The position numbers were made by a program, and so were the translations under genes. This document shows, in pieces, positions 34,933 through 44,363 of a stretch of DNA of 64,000 nt (positions are counted from its first letter, which is position 1; each line of letters opens with the position of its first letter). Source of the DNA: Pseudobdellovibrionaceae bacterium (lineage in GTDB: Bacteria > Bdellovibrionota > Bdellovibrionia > Bdellovibrionales > JAGQZY01); assembly GCA_020635085.1 (NCBI GenBank), contig JACKAL010000006.1, positions 60,920 to 124,919 on the forward strand. The letters run 5' to 3'. The notes under the pieces are model-generated. The model was not told where the DNA came from. It was given only the letters and a program-made list of their open reading frames with translations, and did not search any database.

Positions 34933-35973
34933 TTATGACGTAGGGTTCGAAGAGTACTTATTATGGATAAGACTATGAAAAAAAGATGCAGCAATAATAA
35001 TTAGACCAATTCCACCGGATACAATTTCGGGTACATCGGTACGAATGCTTACAAACATGATAACTGCTAAAAGACCAATGGCCCAAAAGGCACCATTTTC
35101 TAAAAAAATGTAGGCATCGAGGGATCTATGCTTAACCATGTAAACGGTAAAACTACGAACAAAGAGAGCGCCAATTCCCAGGCCAAGCGCTATGAGTAAG
35201 GGGTTATAAGTAATGGCAAAGGCAGCAATGACTCCATCGAAACTAAAGGAGGCATCTAAGACTTCAAGATATAAAAACAAACCGAGACTTTTCCGATGTA
35301 AATTTGTTATGCCATCTTTTTGTGGCATACTGAGAATCTCGCCAAGGAGCTGAACGAATACAAAGCAGATAACTCCGGCCACACTCGCAAAAAGAACAGT
35401 GGTATTGAGTGGGTCGGGGAGGGCACGGGAATAAATCCATACTCCCAATAAGCAAAAACCAATTTCAGCCGATTTTACTAAGCCAAGTTTATTAAGATAT
35501 TTTTCGATAAAACCAATCCAAAACACCTCTTTTTCGGCATTAAAAAAATATCTGAGAGCCACAAGAGCGAGAAAGGCTCCACCAAATGCAGAAACTTGTG
35601 GATGTGCTATTTGCATAATTTCTGAATATTTACTGGGATGATAGAATGCGAGGGTTATAGCATCTTGAGGGGAGATCGTAGCGGCTACACAAACAATGAC
35701 AACCGGGAAAATGAGGCGCATGCCGAAAACTGCCACAAAAATACCCCAAGTTAAAAACCGTTTTTGCCATAAGGGAGTCATCTCTTTTAGAACGGAGGCG
35801 TTGACAATGGCGTTATCAAAAGAAATAGACGTTTCGAGCAATGCTAAGATTAGAGCTATAAAAAGAAATTGTAATGCGCCACTAAGAGAAGATTCATCAT
35901 AGTAGCCCAAAAAAGCTGCTAAAACTAAGCCAGCAATCGAGAGTACAAATGTGTTGCGAAACACCTTAAGCAT
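34933..35973 (-). CDS. DUF475 family integral membrane protein (TerC-like)
   Basis: A membrane protein of 346 aa with about eight to nine hydrophobic segments. Diagnostic blocks are LALLETSISFDNAIVNASVL near the N-terminus and LEVLDASFSFDGVIAAFAIT in the middle: two repeats of an ExxxSFDxxI motif with acidic residues inside membrane helices, as in the DUF475/TerC/CaCA-like group implicated in metal ion handling. ATG 35973 is preferred over a TTG at 36009. Its actual ion is unknown. It stands between the 36-41 kb operon and the cNMP-binding gene, separated from both. Confidence 0.82.
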   Translation of the reverse strand: MLKVFRNTFVLSIAGLVLAAFLGYYDESSLSGALQFLFIALILALLETSISFDNAIVNASVLKEMTPLWQKRFLTWGIFVAVFGMRLIFPVVIVCVAATISPQDAITLAFYHPSKYSEIMQIAHPQVSAFGGAFLALVALRYFFNAEKEVFWIGFIEKYLNKLGLVKSAEIGFCLLGVWIYSRALPDPLNTTVLFASVAGVICFVFVQLLGEILSMPQKDGITNLHRKSLGLFLYLEVLDASFSFDGVIAAFAITYNPLLIALGLGIGALFVRSFTVYMVKHRSLDAYIFLENGAFWAIGLLAVIMFVSIRTDVPEIVSGGIGLIIIAASFFHSLIHNKYSSNPTS

Positions 35974-36030
35974 GAGCCCAATAGTATTGGGACTTTGTGG
36001 CCTCGGCAAGTCTTTTCAGCTATGGGGTAT

Positions 36031-36501
36031 TTACTGATAAACCATTTTAAAAAGATAGGTACTAACAAGCTGCAATTCACCGGATGTAGAGGCTAGTTTT
36101 GCGTAGACTTCAATTTTTGTACTTTTAACTTGCTTATCGCTTTCGCAATTATCAATGAGGATGTGATTATCATCTGTAGAGATTGTTTTGGAAGTGCGTG
36201 GACACAAAAGATTATTATTTTCGTCATAAATTTTTATTTCAATATCAATGTATTGTTGGGGGTCGTCAATATAGACAATGCTAGCAACATACTGATATTT
36301 CCAAATAGAGTCTTCTTCATAGGCTTTTGTAAGTTGAACATTATCAAAGTAGGTCGGTTTTTGGTTAAAATAAGGATAAACAGATTCAACGCTAAAACTT
36401 TGCGCTGTACTTTCGTTGCTAGAATGAGAAGGTGAGCAGTTTTGATAAATAAGAAGTATCAGTACGCTTGCGATGATCGAAATGTAGGTTGATTTCATCA
36501 T
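36031..36501 (-). CDS. Small lipoprotein, last gene of the exported-cytochrome operon
   Basis: The 156-aa product starts MMKSTYISIIASVLILLIYQNC with a lipobox Cys in IYQNCS. The mature part (about 130 residues) is beta-rich, with NLLCPRTSKTI and ILIDNCESD giving two more Cys, likely a disulfide. It may be a small beta-sandwich domain, but no family is recognised. It starts next to the stop of the preceding gene (36503), indicating membership in the five-gene operon that begins at 41017. Confidence 0.72.
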   Translation of the reverse strand: MMKSTYISIIASVLILLIYQNCSPSHSSNESTAQSFSVESVYPYFNQKPTYFDNVQLTKAYEEDSIWKYQYVASIVYIDDPQQYIDIEIKIYDENNNLLCPRTSKTISTDDNHILIDNCESDKQVKSTKIEVYAKLASTSGELQLVSTYLFKMVYQ

Positions 36502-36502
36502 A

Positions 36503-37114
36503 TTATAGTGCCTCATTTATATATTTAACAAGTTCACTAAGTTCTATCGTGGAAAAAAACGGATTGCCGGAAGAATCTTTATCAAATGCTTTCATCGCTT
36601 GCGTGGTTTTACCATTTCTCATGACTGCACCAGCAAAAGCATTTGATAAAATGGTAGGAGTCACATTTTTTTCAATAGGGGTAGTTTTATGACAGCTCAA
36701 ACAGTTATTGTTAAAAAGTTGCCGACCAATTTTGTAAATATCGGTTTCATTTGGATCTTTAGGGGTAGAGCTTACTAAAGCCACTTTGCGCACATGAAAA
36801 GATGGTGATGAAAATTCATATAAGACACCATTATCTCTAATGTTGAGCAAAAATTGAGTATCTACCTCTTCTGTGCAGTATACGTGCACAATATAATTAC
36901 GGTAGAGGTCGGCCATTGCATAACAAGGTTTTTCAATACGAATAAGTGAGATACCACCGTCAATAACGCGTCCTGAACTATCTTTTATAGCAAATGGCAG
37001 CAATCGCTCCGTAACAAATCCATTTTCATCATAAAGAGATACAACTTGATACGATCCCCCATAGGCAAGGTGTGAGATTAGAAATATTGATGCGAAAAAT
37101 ATGATGTTTTTCAT
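36503..37114 (-). CDS. Exported single-CxxCH protein (cytochrome c-like domain)
   Basis: From ATG 37114, which overlaps the upstream stop in TAATG, the 203-aa protein has a signal peptide (KNIIFFASIFLISHLAYG). An N-terminal beta-rich domain (20-115) with two Cys is followed by a small class I cytochrome c-like domain: YKIGRQLFNNNCLSCHKTTP with Cys138, Cys141 and His142, and a Met candidate ligand in AGAVMRNGK. The C-terminus ELSELVKYINEAL matches the final cytochrome c helix. It probably binds one covalent heme in the periplasm. Confidence 0.78.
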   Translation of the reverse strand: MKNIIFFASIFLISHLAYGGSYQVVSLYDENGFVTERLLPFAIKDSSGRVIDGGISLIRIEKPCYAMADLYRNYIVHVYCTEEVDTQFLLNIRDNGVLYEFSSPSFHVRKVALVSSTPKDPNETDIYKIGRQLFNNNCLSCHKTTPIEKNVTPTILSNAFAGAVMRNGKTTQAMKAFDKDSSGNPFFSTIELSELVKYINEAL

Positions 37115-37860
37115 TATAGAACCTGCCAATGTGGACTGATACAAATAGATAGAAGAATATTTTGCCATTGCTCGAGGGGCGTTTTGCCGTCTTGTGCGGT
37201 AATAAGTAGAGCGTCCAATATTTCTGAACCTGGAGTGGGTCGTGCACGAAAAAAAAGTGAAAATACTTTTTTTATATTTTCTTCGTTTATGTTTGGCACA
37301 TTTTCTAAATTCGCTTTAGGATCTATTTTTCTAAGAGCAGCAACTGGTAAATACTTAACAGATAGGTGACACATTCGTAGACGCCAAGCTTCGCGTCGAA
37401 TATTAATGCCTAAATTAGGCGGAGCAGTAAGAGTCATGCTTTCGTTACCTGCACAGGCAGTAAAGGAATCTTTCTTTTTATTGCAATCAGCAGTAATCAC
37501 GCGATCGTATACAGTATACGAAGAACCGAAATCCATAGCTTGTCGTCCGATGAGTAGGTTGGCGTTAACAGTGGCTCCTTCACCGAAGATGGAGCGGAAG
37601 TAGTTCACCATCAAAACACGATTCGCCACAAGAGGATTTACTGATAAACTTGTTTTATATTCTGGTTCAGGATCTGGCGTTATATCTCCGCTTGGTGTAA
37701 TTAAATCTGCTGGATCAATCGATTTGGCTGTTTCTGCAGCAAATTGTTTTTTCACACCACAGTTTTGAAAAAATGCAAAAATTCCAAGAGGTACCAATAT
37801 ATAAAAGAATATAGAGACAACAGTCATTTTATTTTTGGTGAAGGATATCTTCTTCATCAT
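37114..37860 (-). CDS. Lipoprotein of the exported-cytochrome operon
   Basis: The 248-aa product has a lipoprotein signal (VVSIFFYILVPLGIFAFFQNC). After a Pro-rich linker the domain begins LSVNPLVANRVLMVNYFRSIFGEG and contains DFGSSYTVYDRVITADC, TACAGNESMTL, AWRLRMCHL and a helical C-terminus DGKTPLEQWQNILLSICISPHWQVL. The last segment resembles the closing helix of DUF1585/DUF1592-type proteins, which ends with a phrase like LLxSPxF. No heme motif is present. It lies 8 bases after the DUF1501-like gene and overlaps the cytochrome gene by one base. Confidence 0.72.
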   Translation of the reverse strand: MMKKISFTKNKMTVVSIFFYILVPLGIFAFFQNCGVKKQFAAETAKSIDPADLITPSGDITPDPEPEYKTSLSVNPLVANRVLMVNYFRSIFGEGATVNANLLIGRQAMDFGSSYTVYDRVITADCNKKKDSFTACAGNESMTLTAPPNLGINIRREAWRLRMCHLSVKYLPVAALRKIDPKANLENVPNINEENIKKVFSLFFRARPTPGSEILDALLITAQDGKTPLEQWQNILLSICISPHWQVL

Positions 37861-37868
37861 AGTCTCCG

Positions 37869-39476
37869 TTAAAGTCTCTTGATATTCTTATGATCTGTCA
37901 TTAACAGACGTACAGCTCCATCCGAATTTTTTACTAATGATTGACCTTTTGTGCCAATTTTTGGAATTTGCAACATTTCACATATGGTAGAAACCACATC
38001 ATCATTAATAATAGGACGATTATTTCCTGCATCTTTGAGGAAGGGAGCTGCATCACCGTAAGTTCCTCCATAGAGATTACTCATGCTATCGCTCGGGGTT
38101 GTATAGATGTTGCCAATCAGTCCCGGTTGTTTGATCATTCCGCTCATGATGCTCATTGATCCACTGTTAAAACCGTGATCGCTGCCAAGACCGTCTTTTC
38201 TTGGTGTGCGACTAAACTCTGATGTGAATTGAAAGACTGTTTTATCCCATATTCCACTGGTTTGAAGTGCACTTTTTAGCTCTAACATACAACCGAGAAG
38301 GCTACGGAAATAAAGACTGGTAAAAATAATCGAAGAAATACTGCCGACAAAGTGCTGATCATGGGTAATTCCAACACCTTTAATGTTCGAGAAGTTTATA
38401 CCTAAATCTAGGGTCAGAGATGCAGTCAGATCTTCCTTGAGAGCAAACTCAGCAAAAGCAAAAGATTGAGCTAACTGAGGACGATTTGCTTTTTGCAGGA
38501 TGGTAAATAAATTATCGCCGGATTTAAAAAATAAATTTGATGTATATTGGTACTCTTTACTGCCATTTGGTTTTATTGATTTGAGATCTGACGTAACTTC
38601 CGGAAAGAGAGCTGCGGTTTCGAGATCGATAATCTCTTCATATTTTTTTACGAGATCAGCAAATTGTTTTGCAAAAGTATCTAATTTACTAGCAAACATT
38701 TCGTAAGTGTTTTTAAGAGTTGTCTCTGTTCCTTGAGATGGTAAGCGTTCTTGTTGTGCATATTTATCAATTGCTGAAACGGCTTGTTTGATGGAGTGTT
38801 TTAGATCTTTGTATTGAATAATATCAGAAGCTTTAAATGGTCCAATAATACCTGAAATGGGGTTGCCTCTAGGAACAGAAATATTTGCCGATCCATCCGG
38901 GCTCTTATAAACAGTTGTTGTTTGCGCTGAGCTGTGCCCAATCGATGTGATAGGTTTTTTTGCTAACTGAGCGACAAGTCCGCTGATACTTGGGTTTGAG
39001 TTGAAAGGTCGAATGGTACGCTCTTCATTAATGGGATGACTATTAATTTCCATATCAAGGCCACGAATCATTATGGTTTCATTTAGTAAATCAGCAAAAG
39101 ATTGATTGGATGACGCTGATTTAAGACTCCATACAGGTGGCATATACAATTTATTTTCTCCAAATTTAACAGGATTTGCAGCATATGTAGCTTGCCACAT
39201 ACCATTTATATTTTTTAAAACTGTACCGAAATTGCCATCTACAAATGTGCCATCATTGTTTGGATTAAGTGGCTGATCGAAATACCAACGCGGAGGGCCA
39301 CCGGGAGTTAAAAAACTAACGTGCTTGTATTGATAGGTGTCAGTTGTAGCATTTGCTATAGAGTTATTTATGAGAATGTTAAATAGATTATCTAATCCGT
39401 AAATGGCCCCTGATGACAGTACTATGCGACTGGAGTCTTTAATAAATTTTCGGCGTGAAGTATTTTTGAGTTTCAT
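37869..39476 (-). CDS. Tat-exported DUF1501-like protein
   Basis: A 535-aa exported protein. The N-terminus NTSRRKFIKDSSRIVL carries a twin-arginine motif (Arg8-Arg9) ahead of a weakly hydrophobic stretch, so it is probably folded before export. KHVSFLTPGGPPRWYF near the start of the mature chain and QFTSEFSRTPRKDGLGSDHG near the C-terminus match the DUF1501 signature (SEFGRTP..GxDH), a sulfatase/alkaline-phosphatase-like fold. DUF1501 genes commonly neighbour cytochrome-like PSD1/DUF1592 genes in Planctomycetes and Myxobacteria, as here. Substrate unknown. The gene starts 2 bases after the upstream stop. Confidence 0.8.
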   Translation of the reverse strand: MKLKNTSRRKFIKDSSRIVLSSGAIYGLDNLFNILINNSIANATTDTYQYKHVSFLTPGGPPRWYFDQPLNPNNDGTFVDGNFGTVLKNINGMWQATYAANPVKFGENKLYMPPVWSLKSASSNQSFADLLNETIMIRGLDMEINSHPINEERTIRPFNSNPSISGLVAQLAKKPITSIGHSSAQTTTVYKSPDGSANISVPRGNPISGIIGPFKASDIIQYKDLKHSIKQAVSAIDKYAQQERLPSQGTETTLKNTYEMFASKLDTFAKQFADLVKKYEEIIDLETAALFPEVTSDLKSIKPNGSKEYQYTSNLFFKSGDNLFTILQKANRPQLAQSFAFAEFALKEDLTASLTLDLGINFSNIKGVGITHDQHFVGSISSIIFTSLYFRSLLGCMLELKSALQTSGIWDKTVFQFTSEFSRTPRKDGLGSDHGFNSGSMSIMSGMIKQPGLIGNIYTTPSDSMSNLYGGTYGDAAPFLKDAGNNRPIINDDVVSTICEMLQIPKIGTKGQSLVKNSDGAVRLLMTDHKNIKRL

Positions 39477-39478
39477 TA

Positions 39479-41017
39479 TTAATCTCCCCCGACTTCAGCT
39501 GGATTACGCGCTGTAAAAGCAGGTGATTTTAAAATATTTTGAATTAAAAGTTTTAAGGAACCATTTGTTTTTAGTGTTTTCCCAAGCGAAATAATTTGGT
39601 TTCGATGAAAAAAGGCGAATTGATCGTTGGAATTTTTTGGCTTACCATTGGAATCAATAGCAATTGGTGTTAAATCCGCATCTACACCGGTTAAAAATGC
39701 ATAATATTTTTTAGCAGCGCAGATGTACATGTCATCATGAGTAGCAATTTTTTCGCCAAGCTGCTGAAGACCTGTAACAGGTTGGTTCCAATAGTTTCCA
39801 TTATAGTCATTAAACACGAGAGCTCCTTGGGGAGTGCGACGCTGATAGAGCTTGTCTGTATCGATAGGTGTGATGGTTGTTTTACTTACTTTCTGTTGAT
39901 AGACAGCCAAAAGAGGTTTGGCAATTTTTGGTTTTACGTAATCGTTAAAAAAATCTCTTTGAAATGGAATTGTCAAAAGTCTTCCGATAAAGACATTTCG
40001 TGCGACATGTGCTAGATTGTCTAAAGACGTATGGCAGCGCAAACATGTTTTATTTGTACGGAAGGACAACTCTGAATGCTGTGCAGAAAATGTATTAAAT
40101 TCTTGTGTAACTGCTGGGTCAGACTCTTTGAGACTTGGTAAAGTGGAGCATAATAGATCGTTATAGATATTGTTGGCCCAGCGTCTACGAACACGGAGTC
40201 CACCATCTAGAGTGCCCATGGTTTCTGTATTGTTATAAAACAGTGAAATGCTACCGAGAAGTCCGCCGCCAAAATGGTTGTTTAAGTTAATTTGAGTTCC
40301 ATTATAGAGACTAGTGTTTTCCATTTGTGGCTCTGTCAGAGGGGTTTTGCCAATAAATTGTGGTAGGGAGACGATTACAGAGGGTGCTGTTTCTATACCT
40401 AATAGTGCTCCACTAGGAACTCGACTTCCTGTAACTTCAACAAAATTATCTTTATTAGCTGGAATAGGTTTAGTGCTAATCATAGGCCCCATAGCTATGA
40501 CAGCATTATCAAAGTTTGTGGTATATACATAGTAAGGCGATGCATTTGGAGTTTCACGTATGCCTCTGAGAGGTTCATTCGAGGTAGTGATTGTTTTAAA
40601 ATGTTTATTAGAGAAGAGCGCGTCCGTAAGAAATAGTGCAGGCTCATTGTTATCATTAAAATTCATTAAAGAGTCAAAACTTGGATCGGTGTAAATATTT
40701 GAAAACCAACTCAAGTGTAATTGGTGAAATGTGCGTACGATAGACTTAGTCATTTCATTATTAGCCGCGATCTGTCTTTTATTATCTTGCTGTTTAGTAA
40801 ACATCGCCTTATTCAGAAGACTCATACATGCCACTATTGGATCTATTTTTCCAGTAATAACATTTTGATACATGGTTGTATTAAATTCTACAGGGTGATC
40901 AGAAATTTTCGCATAGCATTTTGCGTATATCTCTGCTGGGGGTAATGTATCAAATGCAAAAACATGATTTGTATAAAATAGAGAGAATAAAAAAAGGAAA
41001 TATTTTACTGATGCCAT
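39479..41017 (-). CDS. Exported single-CxxCH protein, DUF1592/DUF1585-like
   Basis: First gene of the operon, 512 aa. Signal peptide KYFLFLFSLFYTNHVFA. The only heme motif is NKTCLRCHTSLDN (Cys325, Cys328, His329) in the middle of the protein. The region CxxCHxxLDxxxHVARN and the closing LKLLIQNILKSPAFTARNPAEVGG are like the DUF1588-DUF1585 part of planctomycete-type proteins. The N-terminal 300 residues (with GTQINLNNHFGGGLLGSISLFY and GLRVRRRWANNIY) are less familiar. A periplasmic redox or heme-associated role with the DUF1501 partner is inferred from context. Confidence 0.74.
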   Translation of the reverse strand: MASVKYFLFLFSLFYTNHVFAFDTLPPAEIYAKCYAKISDHPVEFNTTMYQNVITGKIDPIVACMSLLNKAMFTKQQDNKRQIAANNEMTKSIVRTFHQLHLSWFSNIYTDPSFDSLMNFNDNNEPALFLTDALFSNKHFKTITTSNEPLRGIRETPNASPYYVYTTNFDNAVIAMGPMISTKPIPANKDNFVEVTGSRVPSGALLGIETAPSVIVSLPQFIGKTPLTEPQMENTSLYNGTQINLNNHFGGGLLGSISLFYNNTETMGTLDGGLRVRRRWANNIYNDLLCSTLPSLKESDPAVTQEFNTFSAQHSELSFRTNKTCLRCHTSLDNLAHVARNVFIGRLLTIPFQRDFFNDYVKPKIAKPLLAVYQQKVSKTTITPIDTDKLYQRRTPQGALVFNDYNGNYWNQPVTGLQQLGEKIATHDDMYICAAKKYYAFLTGVDADLTPIAIDSNGKPKNSNDQFAFFHRNQIISLGKTLKTNGSLKLLIQNILKSPAFTARNPAEVGGD

Positions 41018-41220
41018 CGCTCCCCCGAACGAACTCTTCTAGAAGATTGATCGGAACAATTCTGCGCAGACTTAAGTCCAGAGGGAAAGATTTATTTTTA
41101 AAATGAGACGAGGGCACTCTCTAGAAAATTAGAAAAATCTATTAAAATTGTATCAATTGCATCTGTTGAGTATTCTGGTAAGCGTAAAGTGTATTAAAAT
41201 GAATCAAATGGAGCTAACCA

Positions 41221-42177
41221 ATGTCGTTTAAATCTGTATGGTCAAAGTTACAGAAGCCCGGAGGGCGTGTTGAGAGTTCACTTGTGGATACATCCTATTC
41301 GCGTTGTTCGACAAACTCTGAGTTTGGACTGTTAAAAGAAGTTCTCATTTATATTCCAGATAAACGTATCGAAAGCATTGCTAATCCACAAGTTGTGCGA
41401 CACTTGGCGCAATTGAACTGGAGAAAATTGGGCGACGAGATCCAGTCTCTTATTGAGGTATATCGTTCTATAAATATAAATGTATGCCAACTCGAAACAG
41501 AAGATTTTTTTCCGCAAATTCTGCGCTGTCGTGATTTATTCTTAAATACACCGTCTGGTTGTTTGATTGCGAGAATGGCCAATGAAGTACGAATCGGCGA
41601 AGAATTAGTTTTAAATCAATCTTTAGGGGCATTTCACTTTCCCATTTTGTATTCCGTGCAGAGTCCCGCAGTCTATGAGGCTACGGATTCGCTATGGTTA
41701 GGACCAAAGAAAATACTTTTAAATTTGGGTAAGAATACAAATGAAGATGCCAAAACTCAATTGCATTGGATTTTGGCTCAACAGGGGGTAAGTATAGACA
41801 GTCTTCACTCTTATGGTAATTTTGAACACCTTTTGGATGTGGTACAGATTGTGGATAAAACCACGGCACTCGTTCGGCGGGAGATGGTGGATCCAGGCCT
41901 GGTAAAAACACTTCTACACAATAATTTTAAAGTGATAGGTGTGGATGAATCGATCGAAACACAAGAGAGATTTGGGTTTGGTTTTGTGGTTGTAGCGCCC
42001 CGACAAGTCATTATAGCGAATCATTGCCCTGGGTTAAAAGCCATTCTTTCAGAAAATGATATAAATATAATTGCAGAAGTTCCAACAACTGAATTGGGGA
42101 AAGCGGGATGTGGTCTTGCACAATTTACAGGTATTCTTAATCGAGAAAAAATTTTTCTGGAAACAGAGGGTTCGTAG
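41221..42177 (+). CDS. Amidinotransferase/arginine deiminase-fold protein
   Basis: A 318-aa protein of the pentein fold. Family landmarks: EFGLLKEVLIYIPD at the N-terminus, CRDLFLNTPSGCLI (position of the first Asp), NFEHLLDVVQIVDKTTALV (catalytic His followed by Asp) and KAGCGLAQFTGIL at the C-terminus with the nucleophilic Cys. This is the order expected for guanidine-group enzymes (DDAH, arginine deiminase, glycine amidinotransferase). The exact reaction cannot be told; DDAH-like dihydrolysis of a methylarginine is one possibility. No signal peptide, so cytoplasmic. It is divergent from the operon ending at 36 kb and lies 275 bases ahead of an FAD oxidoreductase. Confidence 0.7.
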   Translation: MSFKSVWSKLQKPGGRVESSLVDTSYSRCSTNSEFGLLKEVLIYIPDKRIESIANPQVVRHLAQLNWRKLGDEIQSLIEVYRSININVCQLETEDFFPQILRCRDLFLNTPSGCLIARMANEVRIGEELVLNQSLGAFHFPILYSVQSPAVYEATDSLWLGPKKILLNLGKNTNEDAKTQLHWILAQQGVSIDSLHSYGNFEHLLDVVQIVDKTTALVRREMVDPGLVKTLLHNNFKVIGVDESIETQERFGFGFVVVAPRQVIIANHCPGLKAILSENDINIIAEVPTTELGKAGCGLAQFTGILNREKIFLETEGS

Positions 42178-42452
42178 TAGGAGAGCAGACGATCTTTGTA
42201 TTGGAAGAGAGCGCTATTTCTGCAATTTGATTATTTATATGGCACAAATGAGGATCCCTCTAAAGAGAGGAGGATTGCTATCATTTTCGCTCAAAATTGC
42301 CGCAGGGCATAGTTAGAAAATGAGGTAAACTTTGTTGCATGCTTTTCTTGCTTCTTTATACTGTCTTACAGATAAAAGACTGAGGAATTAAGTGATCGAT
42401 ATTTTAGAGGCGGATGCTGTCTCGGATTATATTATTTAAAAAAGGATCAACA

Positions 42453-43844
42453 TTGAGAGTCGCAATCATTGGTGCTGGCCCGACGGGGCTTTCTTCTGCC
42501 GTACATCTTTTAAAAAATGATCGTAACGTGCATGTCGATGTTATTGAGGCTTCTGATGTTGTGGGTGGTATTAGTAAAAGTTTTGAACTTTTTGACCATA
42601 TTGTAGATTTAGGACCGCACCGGTTTTATACAAAAGATAAAGCTATTTTAAAATTTTGGTTAAATCTGGCTGGTGATCATTGTCATATCGTTAATCGACA
42701 AACTAGTATTTTTTATGAAAATAAATTTATAAAGTACCCGCTTTCTGCAACGGATTTGATGTTTGCACTTCCTTTGGCTACGAAAGCAAAAATATTTTCT
42801 AGTTTCCTACGTCGGCAAAAATATAAGTACGTCGATGGTGATAATTTCTCCACAACAATGCGCTATCGTTTTGGCGATAAGTTGTATGAAACATTTTTTA
42901 AGAGCTATACCGAAAAACTTTGGGGAACGTGTGATACAGATCTATCTGCGACTATTGCTTATCAACGTATTGGTGGATTTGGTCTAGGAAAGGCAATTAC
43001 ACATGCTCTTTACCGAACGACGGGAAAAGTGAATGATACTTTTTTCTATCCTACGTTGGGATGTGGCCAAGTGTGGGAAAATGCAACCAAAGAAATTATA
43101 AAAATGGGCGGACGAGTTTTTCTCTCCCATCCCGTCACATATATAGAGAAGAAAAAGAGAGCCTTTCAGATACAATTTGGTAATCGTCAGAATTCTTATG
43201 ATAAAATTATAAGTACTATCCCAGTTGGTCGATTGGTAAAGATCTATCAACAAAGCCCGCAGAGACTCAAAGATGCGGTAAAAGAACTTAAATTTCGCTC
43301 GACTATTTTAGCTTATGCCGAAATTCTTGGAGAACATTTGTTTAATGAACAGTGGATATATGTTAATAGCCAACATATAAAGACAGGAAGAATTACTAAT
43401 TTTTCAAACTGGGGTATGCCAAATAATAAAAAACGAGGTTCTCAAGTTGTCTGTATGGAATATTGGTGTGATGTAGGTGATGAGATGTGGAACATGAACG
43501 ACTCCCATCTAGGAGTGATGGCTAAACGTGATCTAATTCAATTCGGAGTGCTACGTTCTCACATTGCACGTCAGACAATCATTCGTTTGCCGCATACCTA
43601 TCCTATTATTACTAATTCAGCAGAAAAGATTCTCTCTGATGTGTCACAATTTTTTAGAGCAGAAAAAGATTTACAAACAATTGGTCGAGGAGGGGCTTTT
43701 AAATATAACAATCAGGATCACTGCATCGAAATGGGGATTGGTGCTGCTAAAAATGTTATGGGACAAAACATCAGCACCTGGGATGTCAATTCGGAGAAGC
43801 ATTACTTGGAGTCTTCTTTAATTACCGAAGTTCCTCCGGGTTGA
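42453..43844 (+). CDS. FAD-dependent oxidoreductase (amine oxidase / UDP-galactopyranose mutase-like)
   Basis: A flavoprotein of about 463 aa. TTG 42453 is preferred because AAAGGA precedes it and it gives the canonical N-terminus RVAIIGAGPTGLSSAVHLL (dinucleotide-binding loop). EASDVVGGISKSF, DLGPHRFYTKDKAI and SYTEKLWGTCDT match the branch of amine oxidase-like proteins related to UDP-galactopyranose mutase and glycan-modifying flavoenzymes; TIGRGGAFKYNNQDHCIEMG near the C-terminus is the second FAD-contacting block. Substrate unknown. A role in envelope polysaccharide is one possibility. An alternative ATG at 42414 lacks proper ribosome-binding spacing. Confidence 0.75.
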   Translation: MRVAIIGAGPTGLSSAVHLLKNDRNVHVDVIEASDVVGGISKSFELFDHIVDLGPHRFYTKDKAILKFWLNLAGDHCHIVNRQTSIFYENKFIKYPLSATDLMFALPLATKAKIFSSFLRRQKYKYVDGDNFSTTMRYRFGDKLYETFFKSYTEKLWGTCDTDLSATIAYQRIGGFGLGKAITHALYRTTGKVNDTFFYPTLGCGQVWENATKEIIKMGGRVFLSHPVTYIEKKKRAFQIQFGNRQNSYDKIISTIPVGRLVKIYQQSPQRLKDAVKELKFRSTILAYAEILGEHLFNEQWIYVNSQHIKTGRITNFSNWGMPNNKKRGSQVVCMEYWCDVGDEMWNMNDSHLGVMAKRDLIQFGVLRSHIARQTIIRLPHTYPIITNSAEKILSDVSQFFRAEKDLQTIGRGGAFKYNNQDHCIEMGIGAAKNVMGQNISTWDVNSEKHYLESSLITEVPPG

Positions 43845-44363
43845 AACAGACAAAGAGAAATCTCTATTCAGAACATGGTTTTATTTATGAAATGGGTTCT
43901 AATAGTAGAAAGGCAGGCATCATAGGCAATGCCTGCCTTTCTTAGGGCTTCTATTCTCCATCTGACTTGTTATTGGTAGCCACCAAATGTTTAGATAACT
44001 GTTGTCTAGCTCAAACAAACATTTACCAACGTATTTCGTTTTTACCAATAACGTATCAGACACTACTTGCTTCGGTGTATCTTTTTAAAAACATAATAGT
44101 TTTTACTAAATTTTTTTTCGAATGAAGAAAAAGTAAATTATAGTGATGCAAGTCAAATAAAAAAAAAATCATCTGTGGTTTCACAGGTATATAGCGTAAA
44201 AAAATATTTTAATTTATATATATTAATATATCCTTAACGTAGAAATATTAACAGATTGTGAAAAGACTAGAGCCCATTTCATAAATAGGAGCGTAATGAG
44301 AAGGTTTTATAAAGTTTAAATCGAGGCACGACGCGAAAGCCGTAGTTAATAGATGGTTTTACT
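43845..44363. other. Intergenic gap with strong hairpin and very AT-rich stretch
   Basis: About 520 bases between convergent genes. The first 100 hold the hairpin. Bases 44090-44270 are extremely AT-rich with A10 and T8 runs and a TTTATATATATTAATATATCC segment. No gene, tRNA or repeat array is evident. Confidence 0.5.
43907..43942. terminator. Strong 14-bp hairpin after the FAD oxidoreductase gene
   Basis: AGAAAGGCAGGCAT and ATGCCTGCCTTTCT pair perfectly around an 8-base loop, 62 bases after the stop codon. The stem itself supplies A- and T-rich ends, but no long T-run follows, so termination is likely though not classical. Confidence 0.65.
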
